Shown here piece by piece: positions 38,056 through 49,222 of a stretch of 64,000 nt of DNA (positions are counted from its first letter, which is position 1; each line of letters starts with the position of its first letter). A model generated the notes under the pieces. It saw only the letters and a program-made list of their open reading frames with translations, was not told where the DNA came from and did not search any database. A program made the translations under genes and the position numbers. The DNA comes from Opisthorchis felineus (lineage: Eukaryota > Platyhelminthes > Trematoda > Opisthorchiida > Opisthorchiidae): contig SJOL01009709.1 of NCBI GenBank assembly GCA_004794785.1, positions 478,999 through 542,998 on the forward strand. Reading direction: 5' to 3'.

Positions 38056-38470
38056 TTACATTACATTACTTGCGTCCTGCATCCTTGTTTCGGACAGATA
38101 GCATACATCAGTGTAGAGGATATCCAACATACCAGCAAAAGCCACTTGTTGTCCTGCTTGCTTTAGTGTGCGAACATTAAAGGCAGCTAGGTAGACCGGC
38201 TTTCGGGGTCTGAAAACAGACTTCGAAGTGCTTAGGGTTGTTGCTGGAGTCGGACCCGGAGGCTGCGGTTGAGTGTGACGCACGGAGAACAAAGTGGTCA
38301 TTCCTAGTGCTGGGACCTCCAAAGAGAGCATCCAAGTTGCAGTGTGGTAGGGTAGAAGAGGAAACACGAGAAAATGGGAGGGAAGCGTCAGCAGTAGCGT
38401 GTTTTGGCTTATCCGCCCTGCTGTATGCAGCAAGTAAGGCGACCCGGCTGGTGACACCACGTAACGGTCG
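38056..38470 (-). mobile_element. LINE fragment: 5' end and start of endonuclease
   Basis: On the minus strand this frame starts MVSPAGSPYLLHTAG and reaches PVYLAAFNVRTLKQAGQQVA and VCYLSETRMQDASNV, the first part of an EEP endonuclease domain of the LINE B subfamily. The same 5' leader wording (CCTGCAGTGTGCAGCAAGG-like on the plus strand) is present at the 5' end of LINE B near 42.6 kb. The rest of the element is absent at 38055, which gives an unusual 3'-truncated copy. Confidence 0.8.
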
Positions 38471-39023
38471 ATGTGGAATGAGAGTAGTTAGTTGTAAGCA
38501 TCACGGTTGTACGTGGGCTGGGAAACTGCCAGGGTGTCCAGACCTAGGGAGTCATTCAGAAGAGTATTGGCGCGATAAGAAAACGAGACCAGCAGAGTCG
38601 TTTATACGATTGGTGTGGCAGGTGGACCAAAACGATTGACGTACGGGACAGTTCCACTTCGGTCACCTTAGATGTTCAACAGAATTTGATCGCATTTTAA
38701 ATGTGGGTCCAATGTTATTACGAGCGGAGATAGAACGTAATGGGTAGGCGCCCGATGAATGGAGTCGCCCGAGCTGCTGATTATCCGACACTCAGATCTA
38801 CCGAAACTATCCACTGGAAGCATGGAGATCAAATTTTCTCCGAAACAGTCTTGCTCTCGATTTACCGATAGGGTTGAAAAGGGGAAGGGTACATCCACAA
38901 GACAGAGCTTATCACTTCGTTTGATCTGTTTCAAATCACCAAAAGGCTTTCGGGCTTAAAATAGCACTTACCAACTTCAAGTGCCCAATGGACAGAATAT
39001 TTGGCAATCCACCGTCACCAATG
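38471..39023. other. No gene recognised between LINE fragment and SINE
   Basis: Positions 38471-38640 may be LINE 5' UTR. The rest shows no domain or RNA gene. Confidence 0.35.
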
Positions 39024-39228
39024 GCGAGATGCCTCGGTGGTTCGAGTGCGAATTTACTGACTGGAAGGCCCGTGATCCGAAACCGGCCTCTGCATCTCTA
39101 CTTCCCCTGTCTAGTCTTGGGCAAACTGGCAGTATCCCAGCCCTCGTGCTTCATTCGGGTGGCATGGCAGCTAGGTACCGAAAGGGTGTTACAGCTGAAC
39201 GAATTTTTTAATATCATCATCATCATTG
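39024..39228 (+). mobile_element. tRNA-derived SINE, copy 2, with ATC-rich tail
   Basis: It starts GCGAGATGCCTCGGTGG, a decayed A-box. A decayed B-box (CCGTGATCCGAAACC) follows, then the body CTTCCCCTGTCTAGTCTTGG, CTCGTGCTTCATTCGGGTGG and GGGTGTTACAGCTG, and the tail is ATATCATCATCATCATT. It is the same family as the element at 33785-33969, opposite in orientation. A shorter match to the body end (CGGGTGGCACGGCAGTTATG) lies at 41650-41700. Confidence 0.87.
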
Positions 39229-40229
39229 ACAGAAACACCTGATGAGAACACTGATGTTAACCGCCGAAAAAGAATGTTGATAAATGGAAAGAAAAAATGG
39301 GGCGCGAAGGGGACTCAGGACAGGCCTATCAAAAACATCCGAGGTGCCTACTCATCCAACACACAAACAGACGATCTGAATAGGGAACAATACCATGAGC
39401 GCCACCGACATCGGTTCGCCACCATTGCTGTTCAATGTTTCCAGCCGAGCACAGGGAGAATCACGTGGATGCCGTCCTGGAACGCGAACAGCACCAGCAA
39501 CACCCAAACGTTTCATGACATCTCTCATTTCCTTATGCAATGTCAAATCCTGTCCACCTCTAGGTTTCCACCATCGAAAACACTGATCTCCGTAGGCTGT
39601 AAATCAGCGTGTGTAACACATAGCCCAGTCACTTTAGCTTGCAGTGCTGGATACATTATTTGACTGAAGTACTGTTTGTTACACCAAAGACCCGTACCCT
39701 GATCCCCTCATTCCTGGCGATTCCAGCCATAGTTCCGAGACATAAGTGGTCAAAGACCTGAACATATCCAATATCCTCCGCCTGAATTGGTCGAATCTCG
39801 CTGCCATACAACAATATAGTAAGTACCGTAGTCTCATACACGCGTCCTTTGAGGCCCAAAGAGATGCCTTTTTGGTGCCAAAATTGCCAGACGTAACTGG
39901 GGCCTTTGAAATTCGTGCACTAATTTCGTCTGTCACACTATCGTCAGAGTAATTGCAACCTGCGAAATACATACTGCATTCCACAACTTCCAGTGTCAGT
40001 CTCTGAATTCTTAAAGGCATGCTCAAAGACTTTAAGTACCGCAGCATGCCTCCGCACTTTATGGGCGCGAACCATATGCCAAAAGAGTGAGTGACCTTGG
40101 TCAGCTTTTCCAATATTGCTTGCGCTTCCTGCTCTTCGTCAAAAGTGAGAGCAAGGTCATCTACATATTCTCGCTAGGAGAGATTTGAACAGTAGAGTTT
40201 TTCTGGATATTTGAGTTTTCGCTTCATTA

Positions 40230-40264
40230 CCTCATAAATAAATAAATAATTAATGAATAAAATA
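40230..40264. repeat. A/T-rich simple repeat in LINE B
   Basis: AATAAATAAATAATTAATG-like sequence lies next to the insert that splits the LINE B reverse transcriptase. It may be the tail of the inserted element. Confidence 0.6.
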
Positions 40265-40361
40265 AATCACCTGATAAGTAACGAAACCTAACAAGAATGG
40301 AGAGGGTGGACACGCTTGTCTGACACCCCTACACGTAGGTAAGCCTTTCGGTTGTTCTTCG

Positions 40362-40444
40362 GACATTCTCACGCGCCCACAAGTATGTGAATACAAAAAG
40401 TGAATGGTATTCATGGTCTTCTGTTGCACAAGCGTGTTGAGAAG
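40362..40444 (-). repeat. 83-bp repeat inserted in LINE B reverse transcriptase
   Basis: Inverted partner of 37811-37893. It lies between the RT motifs TAFDSV (near 40.45 kb) and YVDD (near 40.17 kb), where the family has continuous coding sequence. The frame around it breaks. Confidence 0.8.
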
Positions 40445-42410
40445 AACTGTCTAACAGAATCGAATGCAGTCTTGAAGTCAAGGAATACCAAGACTGTTGG
40501 GCGTTTATTTGCATACCGTTGATCTGACATCTAACGGAATGTGAAGATGTGGTCCAAACAGCTCCCTCCCGGCCGGAATCCTGATTGCTGTTCCTGGGCC
40601 ATCTTCAAGCGCCTTCGTAAGACAACGCAAAATAAGAGACACGAAGGGTCTGGTTACGGTGGGGATCAATCTCTGGAACAAAAATCATTCGATTATTTTT
40701 GGAACCCTTGTGGCTTCCAAGTTCACTGTCCGGAGCTGTGCTGAAGGTGAGGAATGCGACAGAGCAACTGCAGATGGCCAGTTAAATTGTTGCTGAAATT
40801 GTTAGGTGAGTGCCTGAGACGCTCTTCGTTTTGAGAGACAGACGAGCTGTTGTCATCAGTAATTGGTTCGCCCACCAGAGGCCTCTTTGGCTCTGCTGCG
40901 CATATCAGCTGAAAATGATTGCGCACACTTCTAAAGTTTCTCGCTTCCTCCACCTCCTCAGCTTTCGGAACCCATCAAGCTACTAGGTTCGCAAGCACAT
41001 ACTCCTCATTTGAAGTCTGACAGCTCGTCTAGTGATATAGTACTCTCGGTCCCGAGAAACGTGACTGAGCTTCGAGAAATGTTAATGTTCTACGCGTCCA
41101 GTGCTTAAATCCATTTGGTTCCGCTGCTCCTCAATTGGAGCACCCAGCAACTAGCAGGGTTGCGGACAGTACCTTCCACTAATAGTCGATATCAAAGAAG
41201 TCTTGTCCGAAAGGGACTTTAGCAGGTGGTTTCCGTAGGCTCGCTTCACATCAGGGTGCGATAGCTTCCCAATGACCACTCAAGGCATGCGCAACTTGTA
41301 CGCCCCTGAAAAGCGTTAGCAGAAGCAGCAGCGAAGATACGCCCAATCCGAATCCACATAGGTGTCCCAGAACGAGTGACAATAAGTCAATGACCCACGC
41401 CACCTACAGCTAATGGTGATGTGGTCTATCTGTGTGGGTGGTTGGCTCGCATGCAGGGAACACCAGTTGGCCAAGGAACCTAGATATTTTTCGGAAGTTA
41501 GTACTGCTCAGAAACAGTCTGTAGTCATCACATAACTGCAGCAGGCTTTCGGAGGTGTCCATGAGCTTTGATTCCAGTCCAAGATGGCCATCCTATTGAG
41601 CCTCAGGAGTGTTGTATCTACCTACTTGTGTATTCATCCATACCACCCCTCGGGTGGCACGGCAGTTATGCACCGAAAAGGAGTCACAGCTGAGTGGTTG
41701 ATTATTCATGCCTCCGGCAACCACAACAATATCTGAGCTCTTAGCCCGCAACGAAGCGCTCAGAGCGCTGTAAAAACTGTCTTTGAGTGTATTGGAGCCG
41801 TTGTCTGCTGGAACGTAAGAAGATGCGATGAACAGGCATCGATTATTGGCGCGTCTACGGGATACTCTCACAGACGCTGTCAAACTAACAGCACAGAAGC
41901 AACTACCAGGGGGCAATCAATCAAGCAGAGATCCTTCGGCTCGGTGGTTTAGTACAATGGTAACTCCAGCAGAACCCGCCGCAGTGGTTTCTGAATAACC
42001 GATGTGAAAGTGGGGGTGGAGAAAAACCGATGGAGATGTCAGTTTGACAACCGTACTTGAGTTTTCAATCCTCATTTCAGAGACAGCACACACCAAAAGA
42101 AAGTGGGTCCAACATACGTGCAAGAGGATTCTGTTGTCCTGCTTGATTCAGGGTGAGAACTGATGAACTGAGCGTCAGGGTGTAAGGAATGATTCCGAAG
42201 TGTCTACAGTCGCGGTGGCCCAGTTAACCGTAGATATTGCAGCCGAAGAGCTATCGCCTTCAATGCGTAGGTACCCAGTGCACAAACTAACCGAATATGC
42301 CATTGCCTCTCATGCTTGACTGTATATCTGACGCTCTCCCACTTTCCGGTGATCGAAACTGCAGCAGCTGAAATCAATGTACCTATGATACATGGTTTAA
42401 AGCTGATAAA

Positions 42411-42429
42411 TGATTGATTGATTGATTGA
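42411..42429. repeat. (GATT)n microsatellite
   Basis: About four and a half GATT units, next to the 5' part of LINE B. Confidence 0.85.
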
Positions 42430-42929
42430 GCCAACGGCAATGTCAGTTCTTAGGATTGGGCATACAGAAATGTCACTAACAACGGGATGAGGAATGAAAG
42501 AAGAACGAACATGGACGAACTAATCAATGAACGAATGAGCGTGCCATCAGTTTTCGCTCACCAGCCCTGCAGTGTGCAGCAAGGCAACCCGGCTGATGGC
42601 ACCATGCTTGGCCGATGTAGCATAAAATTATTCGTAAATATGCAGTTTGTTGTAACTCGTTACGAGCACATGTCAGCTTATACCACTCTTCATCCAAGAT
42701 GGCGAGTCGGGAGTGGAAGAAGCGACTTAACGAACACCCACATTGGTCTGAGTTGAAACGGCGATGGCCGAGTCCGTTGTGGACAGCAATGGCAGTGCAC
42801 CGGTGACAGATGAGATGAGGGATGGAAGATAACACCTTCCAAGTCCAAGAACGCATGCTCTTCAGACAACCCGCTGGAGGAAATGGCAAAGTAACCTTCA
42901 GACTGAGGGAAAACAAAGGGACCCACGCC

Positions 42930-44120
42930 GGGTTATGTCAAGTTCAAATCAAGACTTCCCACTGGCCTGAAAATTCTCATTTTTTTATTGCCTCACAGTC
43001 GTTTTTATCCTGAAATACCTGATAGCGATTCCGCTACTCCCGTTGTTGATACCGCCCGGTCCAGTTCGGTGGACCCCACGTCATGCGGCTTCAGAAAAGG
43101 GGCTCAAGGTGCGTGCTGAATGGTATGAAGACGAAGTCAACCGAGGGAAAAGCGGCACTTCCTCATAGGCAGCTGTGGAGTGGGTATTTAATAGCGTCGT
43201 CCGGCTGAGGCTTGACCCATTCGTAATATCTACCTCGAGGCCTTAAACAGACGCTATCTACGGAAACAAAGTCAAACAGAAGTCCAAGTTTACAATAGGC
43301 AAGGAATAATTTGAGCAAATTATTCATATCATCTTCATGTGCTCTCTTCTTCCATATAATGTTTTCTGGTTCGCTCCTGATGTAGTTCGTCAACCATATA
43401 TTTGGTCACTGCTAGGATCTTTAGACGTCCAGTAATGTGCCATGTCTTTTGATCCCTCCAAAGTGGCACTACAATCACCTGTTTTCATCGTGTACTCATC
43501 CATATAAGAGGCGCATTCTGTGGAATGAAACTATGCTGTGGACATTTCAGAACATACTCCTGTGTCCACATTTTACCACATAAATTGGGACCACCCTATT
43601 TTGTCTGACCTTCAGATTGATTGGCGCTCCTAGCAAAATATGATGAAAAATTAGTGCAGACGAAGTAAAGATTTGAGTTCGGCATCTAAAAGTCGAACTA
43701 CATTACGATACATAGGATCGGAAAGATAAAGGTCAAATAGGCGCCCAGTTTCTAGTACCTGTGACCTTCAGTAATCTGGACGGTGGCTACGGCCACAGGA
43801 GACCTAATTGGTTTTATCAGTACTGCTCAGTGCTTACAGCGGCATCTCTTGAGTTTTCAGGGATTAAATATTAGCTATATGTTCAGCGGTTTCAGTAAGT
43901 GTATGGATAAGTAGAAAGCCTAAAGACAGTCAGATTGGGGCAGTAGTTGTTGCCGGTGAACGCCGATTAACAGAGAACAAGGCAAGTCAATAGAAACAGT
44001 GGTCGCCAACATCGATGGTATGTTAAGAGCCGTGGGACATACTGTAGACAAGGGAAATTGTATAAACCTAGAAAGGGTTGTAGGGTTGTAGGTGAGTGCA
44101 GTTATGCTCGAGTCAATTAG
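42930..44120. other. No gene recognised
   Basis: The minus strand at 43163-43393 has a coding-like stretch (HEDDMNNLLKLFLAY, then RGRYYEWVKPQPDD) that I cannot assign. The rest shows nothing recognisable. Confidence 0.3.
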
Positions 44121-44696
44121 GTGAGTTTGTGTGTGCACTCTGCCAACACCGATGCTACGATCAGAGCCAGGTGTAAGCAGGGAGAGAATGTGGTGGTAAT
44201 TCCGCTGCCTATACTAGCTTATAATGTGAACAGCTTCACAAAGCAGTTCTATCATTTTAAGAGCGCCTTAGGGAGCAGACGACCGATACTATGCTCCAAG
44301 AGACGCATAGTGTTGGTAAGGCTGCAAGCTCCGAGAGTATTTTATACAACGGATAATCATTCGTGTAGGAAAAGGAATTTCTGCGGCGGTGGAAGACACC
44401 GGGGTTGTAACCACATAATTTCGCGTTCTGGGGCAAAGTAAAAATAAGTTAACACATTCTTGTAGAGGACAATATCCTTGTGGGTAAGGCGGTCACTGTT
44501 CCTTAAACGGAAAGAGACACATGCTAGTGCGTTGACCGGGTTTGGGTTTAGTGAAATGCTAGCGATTTTCGCAAACTCGCAGTGTCGCTTCAACAGTTTT
44601 AAGGCTGCAGTTTCCCGACAGAGGTGGCATCAATTCGGGCAGACTAAGGAGGAGATTTACAGGTCAATAATTCGGAAAGAACAGTGGTTCAGGTAA
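44121..44696 (+). pseudogene. Unidentified decayed coding stretch
   Basis: Two open stretches, 44121-44441 and 44478-44696, lie in the same plus frame with few stops between them. The second contains GFGFSEMLAIFANSQCRFNS. I do not recognise the product. It could be the remnant of an unknown mobile element or host gene. Frame agreement is the only support. Confidence 0.3.
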
Positions 44697-45109
44697 ACCA
44701 AATTGATAGATTTACGAAGGAGTGTAAACGGTCTCTGAACGTCCAGGCGCATAGATCCTTGAAATGTTACGCAGGGTGGATGCGGGAGCAGTGCGCATCC
44801 TCTGAAAGTGTCATTGGATTAAGTGATAAGTTACCAAAAGCCACGTGAACTGTTCTCTTCTCGCTGGTGGTGATGCAATTTTGGTGTTCTCATGACACAT
44901 ATTGAACGCCCCTAGCCCTTGGAGAAGTTCCGTCGCCGGACACTTATTAAATAATAATATTATTAACGTCTATTCCACCTGGTGGGCGGCAAAATATCGC
45001 TACCTTACACCACACACGCCAGTTGCGAAAGTGGGACCACCGTAGAAAAATGGACAGTTCCCGACACAGACAGGGTCTTGCCAAATTTAACACAATCCAA
45101 ACGCGGAGG

Positions 45110-45112
<3 letters not shown>

Positions 45113-45150
<38 letters not shown>

Positions 45151-45240
45151 TTTATTCCCAACTAGTGGGTAGCATACCTTCAGGCACGATCATAAAGTTA
45201 CAGTCAGAATAAGAGCATGACTGGTGGGGTTTGTGAGTAT
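45113..45240 (+). repeat. (AAT)n microsatellite and repeat shared with 57265-57355
   Basis: About 38 bases of AAT units run into AATGTTTATTCCC, then GCACGATCATAA and GCATGACTGGTGGGGTTTGT. The same blocks in the same order and spacing occur at 57265-57355. A weaker start (TCTATTCCACCTGGTGGGCG) is visible near 44965. This looks like the end of an undefined dispersed element. Confidence 0.7.
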
Positions 45241-46008
45241 CAGGGGCGGTGAAACACAAGTGGCACCGGCGAAGCATAGAACATCTGAGGGACGGATCAA
45301 GATTAAACATTGAGATGACGGACTCACCAGCACAATGGCGTTATAAGGCTTCACAGTTTTCAACTAAATCTGAAAACCGTGGCAAAAATTAGATGGCCTT
45401 GAGTCGTTGGTGTATCAGCTCAAGCCGCTAGTAGCAAAATGGGGCTGAAGACCTACCCAGCCATGTGACACAGCTGTAAAGTGCCTCTTGGGCTTTCACC
45501 ACAGATAATCTTCGTCGGTTTAGCAAACTCTCTATTATGAATCACCAACCCCTTCAGGCGATCAGTCGACGAAGTCTACGCTAATGGACTGAGCAGTTAT
45601 GTTTGATATGGGAATGGCATACAGTGTGCCGCGGTCCATGGTGTTCAACAAATAGACCTAGCAGTTGTGAGGGATGAATGGGATGCTTGATCTATATTTA
45701 TGTGAGTCAAACTTGAGCTCACTCGCTAAAAATGGCTCATGAGATACACCATGGCGTTGAAATTTGGGTCGTTGGCAAAGCAAACATGACTGGGCCCACA
45801 TAAGCCTGTCCTTCCTCATACCTGGTTAGAAATAATGTGCTGAGATCGTATGAGTCATGGCTCAAAGCCGGATTGAGGAATAACTTAGTAAACGTCAAAA
45901 CTCTGTAGTTCATTTTGAACAGAAATTTCATAAGCAACGACACCAATAGAATCTGGCAGGGGTTTGGTCGACTGCGCGAAGCAGAATTCTTACTTTCTGT
46001 GACGGGGT
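45241..46008. other. No gene recognised
   Basis: I see no domain or RNA gene here. The minus strand has an open frame (45737-46036) without recognisable motifs. Confidence 0.35.
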
Positions 46009-46866
46009 TTGGTTCCTTGTGCCAGGTCGTCGTCATTTTACCGAGGTCAGTGGCGTCTTAAAGACGGCCTGCACTCGTCCAAATGCTATTTGCCGCGGTG
46101 CTATCCTTGCCAGAAGCTTGCTGGGTATCTGAAAGAAATCGCCACAGAGTCAGGTTTTCGGGACTTTCGGGGGAAAAAATTTTCCAAGCGGTTTGGAAGC
46201 GCAAAGATCAACATCCTGTAATCAGTGAGGATCGCAAATGATCGGCCCTTCTGCGCAAAAGTAATATGCTGGACGGAAGAAAGAATGCTAACAATTTGCA
46301 CCAGAATGTGTTGCAATAGCTCTTCTGTAGTAGTAAGCAGCCGGAAGCATGCGGACTACCGATGTGCAACAAAACTAACGGATACGCCGGCGTCATCTAC
46401 GGCAACAGTGGTGTCGAAATAGCGGACCCTCATGACCCAGAGGAAACCTTCTCTAAATTTCTCAAAGGCACACAGTGCCTCGGATGAAAGCTCAATATAA
46501 ACTTTCGTTGAACCTTTGTGCGTATCCGTAAGCGAATTGATAAAGTGGTGCATTCGGGAACAAACATGTACCGGTAGCCTGTCGTTTCGCTGGGCCGATG
46601 AACAGCAACTAGAGTCATGTGAGCATGAAAGTTGTGGAGAGTTTGAACCTTGTCCCGCACAGGGCGGAGACCATGTTGCCGGATACGCCTTCAAGGGGTA
46701 CTGGCACATAAAACGGCTATCTGAACAAATTTGCATCAGTTCACTTTTACGGTCGCTGGAATATGGGCAAAATATCCGGATAAGAGCTGTGGACATGTTT
46801 CAGGTTCATATTCTGAAGCTCTGGCCACCGGCATATCGTTCAGTTACGGAGAGTTCAAGTCTCTGG
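46009..46866 (+). pseudogene. Unidentified decayed coding region, frame 1
   Basis: About 286 codons in one plus frame have only three stops (near 46219, 46420 and 46500), well below chance for sequence of this composition. Pieces include KLAGYLKEIATESGFRDFRG, SVSELIKWCIREQTC and GYWHIKRLSEQICISS. No family comes to mind. A second coherent frame begins inside it at 46731, so the boundary or frameshift between the two is unclear. Confidence 0.35.
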
Positions 46867-47915
46867 TGACGCTGTGGGTGAAGCTTGAGGGCTTCGCCGC
46901 TCAGCTTCAGGGCCAGATGGTGTATGGTATGGCGAGTTGGTAGCCGCCCTCAGGGGTCCTCTGAGGTCACCGGAATTCCGTTGGAAACGTCTATTTTCCA
47001 GAAAACACTGGTACCCCCGGGCTAGCCGTCATATCCCGGAAATATGGTATGGTGCTGCACGTTGGCTCGGTTGCTTTGGGGAAACCACGATATCTACCAT
47101 AGGGCAGAAATCTCCGGACTCTTCGGGAACCATATGCAGTTGCAAAGCCCATGGGCTTTTGACGGTGGAACGATGCCAAACTAGAACACAAGATAATACC
47201 CTGCTTGGGCAATCTTCCCCTGTTCACGGACAGTTCGACGTGATTTTGCAAAGACCAGCGGACTGTTCTTTTTTACATGCTGTTGCGTAACGTTTTTAGT
47301 ATTTGGCAGGCCCTCCGAGAGCTGCCTCAGCTTTGTGATGCGATTTAGTTCTCACCATATCTGGACGGCGCTAGTTTAGGGGTCATAGAACTCATTAGGC
47401 TCCTGTGGGCCAAAATCACGTTGATCAGTAATACACAGTGGCTTACCATTGTTCTTGCCCGTTACTGAAATGGGAGCTAGAAAAGTGTTTGTAAAAGTTT
47501 AATGAGGCCACTTGTGGCTCCGAAAAATCTGTGGTGAAGGTAAAGGTAGTCACCTGGAGGAAGACCGTAATGGGTCCGTCAGGGTAAACTGCGTGGGCAG
47601 AATATCATTTATTTACCTGGTGAACTATGCCATCAGCTGGGTAAGTACTGATACAGATGGTGTTTTTAGACTTCGCCAGGTTCACTGGTAGTGCGTTAGT
47701 CCTGCGTGCCTGACATGCACTCTTCCGCTGCCTTCCCCGGTGTAGCGCTAGAAAGCGTCCAAGAAAATGACTTCGTAGTTGTGAATAACTTCCCTGGCAG
47801 TGGTCCACCAACGGTTGCTTCCTTGAGGAAGTTACTGCGTTCACATTGTGGTAGACATCACAAAAAACGCAGAGACATCGTTCGCTCAGTTTGGCAGTTC
47901 CAGTCTGAAGTATAA
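46731..47915 (+). pseudogene. Unidentified decayed coding region, frame 3
   Basis: The plus frame starting at 46731 stays coding-like over about 1.2 kb with scattered stops: GEFKSLVTLWVKLEGFAAQL, then NVFSIWQALRELPQLCDAI, then LGVIELIRLLWAKITLIS. It ends near 47915. From 47848 the neighbouring frame continues with SLKYKMLVHACAKTLNKLIQ and GFRVQDIQQIFEEVAV to 48039. The hydrophobic and charged residues are distributed as in a folded protein. I do not recognise the family; candidates are an old retroelement, an endogenous viral sequence or a host pseudogene. Confidence 0.35.
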
Positions 47916-48217
47916 AATGCTTGTACATGCATGCGCCAAAACCCTGAATAAGCTCATCCAGTCGCACTCCGTCGAGGGTTTCCGGGTCCAAGACATCCAG
48001 CAGATCTTCGAAGAAGTAGCGGTGGCGACTCCCATATGACGCACCGTTTTTTGTCAGCTCACTCGCATAATGCGAACGTGGTCTCAACTGCTGAAACGAC
48101 CATTTCGAGTTGCTATCACGGGACGGCGGAGTGAGTGTATGCTGAGCTTGCACCGCTTGTGCCGGAGGCCTTGTTATTATTCGTAGAACAACTTCCTACC
48201 TTTCTGTCACCGATTCA

Positions 48218-48297
48218 ATAATATATATAATATATAATATATAAAATGCATGTGTTCAATATATATTATACGTATTTTATTATTATTTATAATAAGG
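48218..48297. repeat. A/T-rich, partly palindromic stretch
   Basis: TATATATAATATATAATATA-like sequence with partial self-complementarity to ATATATTATACG further on. No coding content. Confidence 0.7.
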
Positions 48298-48815
48298 CGG
48301 AGCTCCAAAAAAGTCTCGATGCACGACTAAGCAAAACAAGATTTTTGCAGAGGAGCCCCAAACTAGTGTGCTCCGTGGGCAACCCACTTCTCTAACTCCC
48401 AAAGCAGAACCTTCACAGGCCACATAATAGTCTCGTGTTCCATCTATATTCGCACGAACTCTCCAAAAATTATTTTGCTGCACACAATTATTTCCCAGTT
48501 CTTGGCCGCCATAGATTTTCGGTCAATAACTCAATAAAATGTTTCCGTTCATTCGCCCACTGTCTGCTGATGGAGAGTGGGCAAACAGGCTGATCAAGCA
48601 TTTTTCAGCAAATGATTGATAGGCAGTCGCGCACACGGGGAAGGCGTCTAAGAATCCCAGAATTGCCAGAACAAATACAAACCGGCCGGAATACGGAGAA
48701 CCAGAATGCATCCCCACATATACAGATGTGCGCAGCTGCTCAAGCAGGGCTATTCTTCCATCGATCTCAGTCAGCACACCATTTCACTCAATATAAGAAC
48801 TAATGCAGTGGCACC

Positions 48816-49222
48816 GGCCTGAAATCCGTGGACTACGAAACGCGTCTCGCGGTGCTTAACCTCTTTCCCCTCGAGTATCGTCGCTCCCGAGGAGACTAAA
48901 TTTTTACTTATGCCCTGCTTCAACAGAGTTTGGCCAACAGGTTTTTCATCGTCGAGCCAGCAAACACACGGCGGGGGCATAGTAAGAAAATTTTCAAGCC
49001 CGGAGCGATCACTTTCATTAGGCAAAATTTTCTCTCATTTCGTGCAGTAGCTGCGTGGAATAACCTTCCTCCGATGGTTGTCCAAGTTCCTTCTAGAACC
49101 CTGTTAAAAGCACTATTAGACACTTTTGCATGCTAGTCCTCGCGCTGACAAGCATACTGCCCAGCGCTGAGAACTTGAAGAGCAGTGCTACACCCTTTTT
49201 GCGCTTGTGCCTTTCAGGTGTA
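48816..49222 (+). mobile_element. CR1/Jockey-like LINE, 3' end of reverse transcriptase and UTR
   Basis: The plus frame reads [27 protein letters not shown], a stop, then [27 protein letters not shown] and [20 protein letters not shown], ending at TAG near 49136. This is the RT thumb and C-terminal region of CR1/Jockey-type LINEs (L..RR.RGD, then W..LP..VV). The 3' UTR continues to about 49222 and is an inverted copy of 50064-50131, so this fragment faces the next LINE tail to tail. The 5' part is missing, the usual outcome of incomplete reverse transcription. Confidence 0.88.

Larger units (their letters stand above)
39352..42620 (-). mobile_element. LINE B: nearly full-length but broken non-LTR retrotransposon
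   Basis: Minus strand, 5' end near 42.6 kb. The endonuclease segment at 42.1-41.6 kb reads CAVSEMRIENSSTVVKLTSP, then SSYVPADNGSNTLKDSFYSA and DIVVVAGGMN. The middle part at 40.95-40.75 kb reads NFRSVRNHFQLICAAEPKRP. The RT starts near 40.6 kb with QQSGFRPGGSCLDHIFTF and FLDFKTAFDSV, is interrupted at 40.45-40.23 kb by a repeat and an A/T-rich stretch, and resumes near 40.17 kb with the catalytic YVDDLAL. The C-terminal part at 40.1-39.35 kb carries LEVVECSMYFAGC, TVLTILLYGSE and RLGVAGAVRVPG. Many stops and shifts show that it is dead. The encoded enzyme would nick DNA and prime reverse transcription at the nick. Confidence 0.9.
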
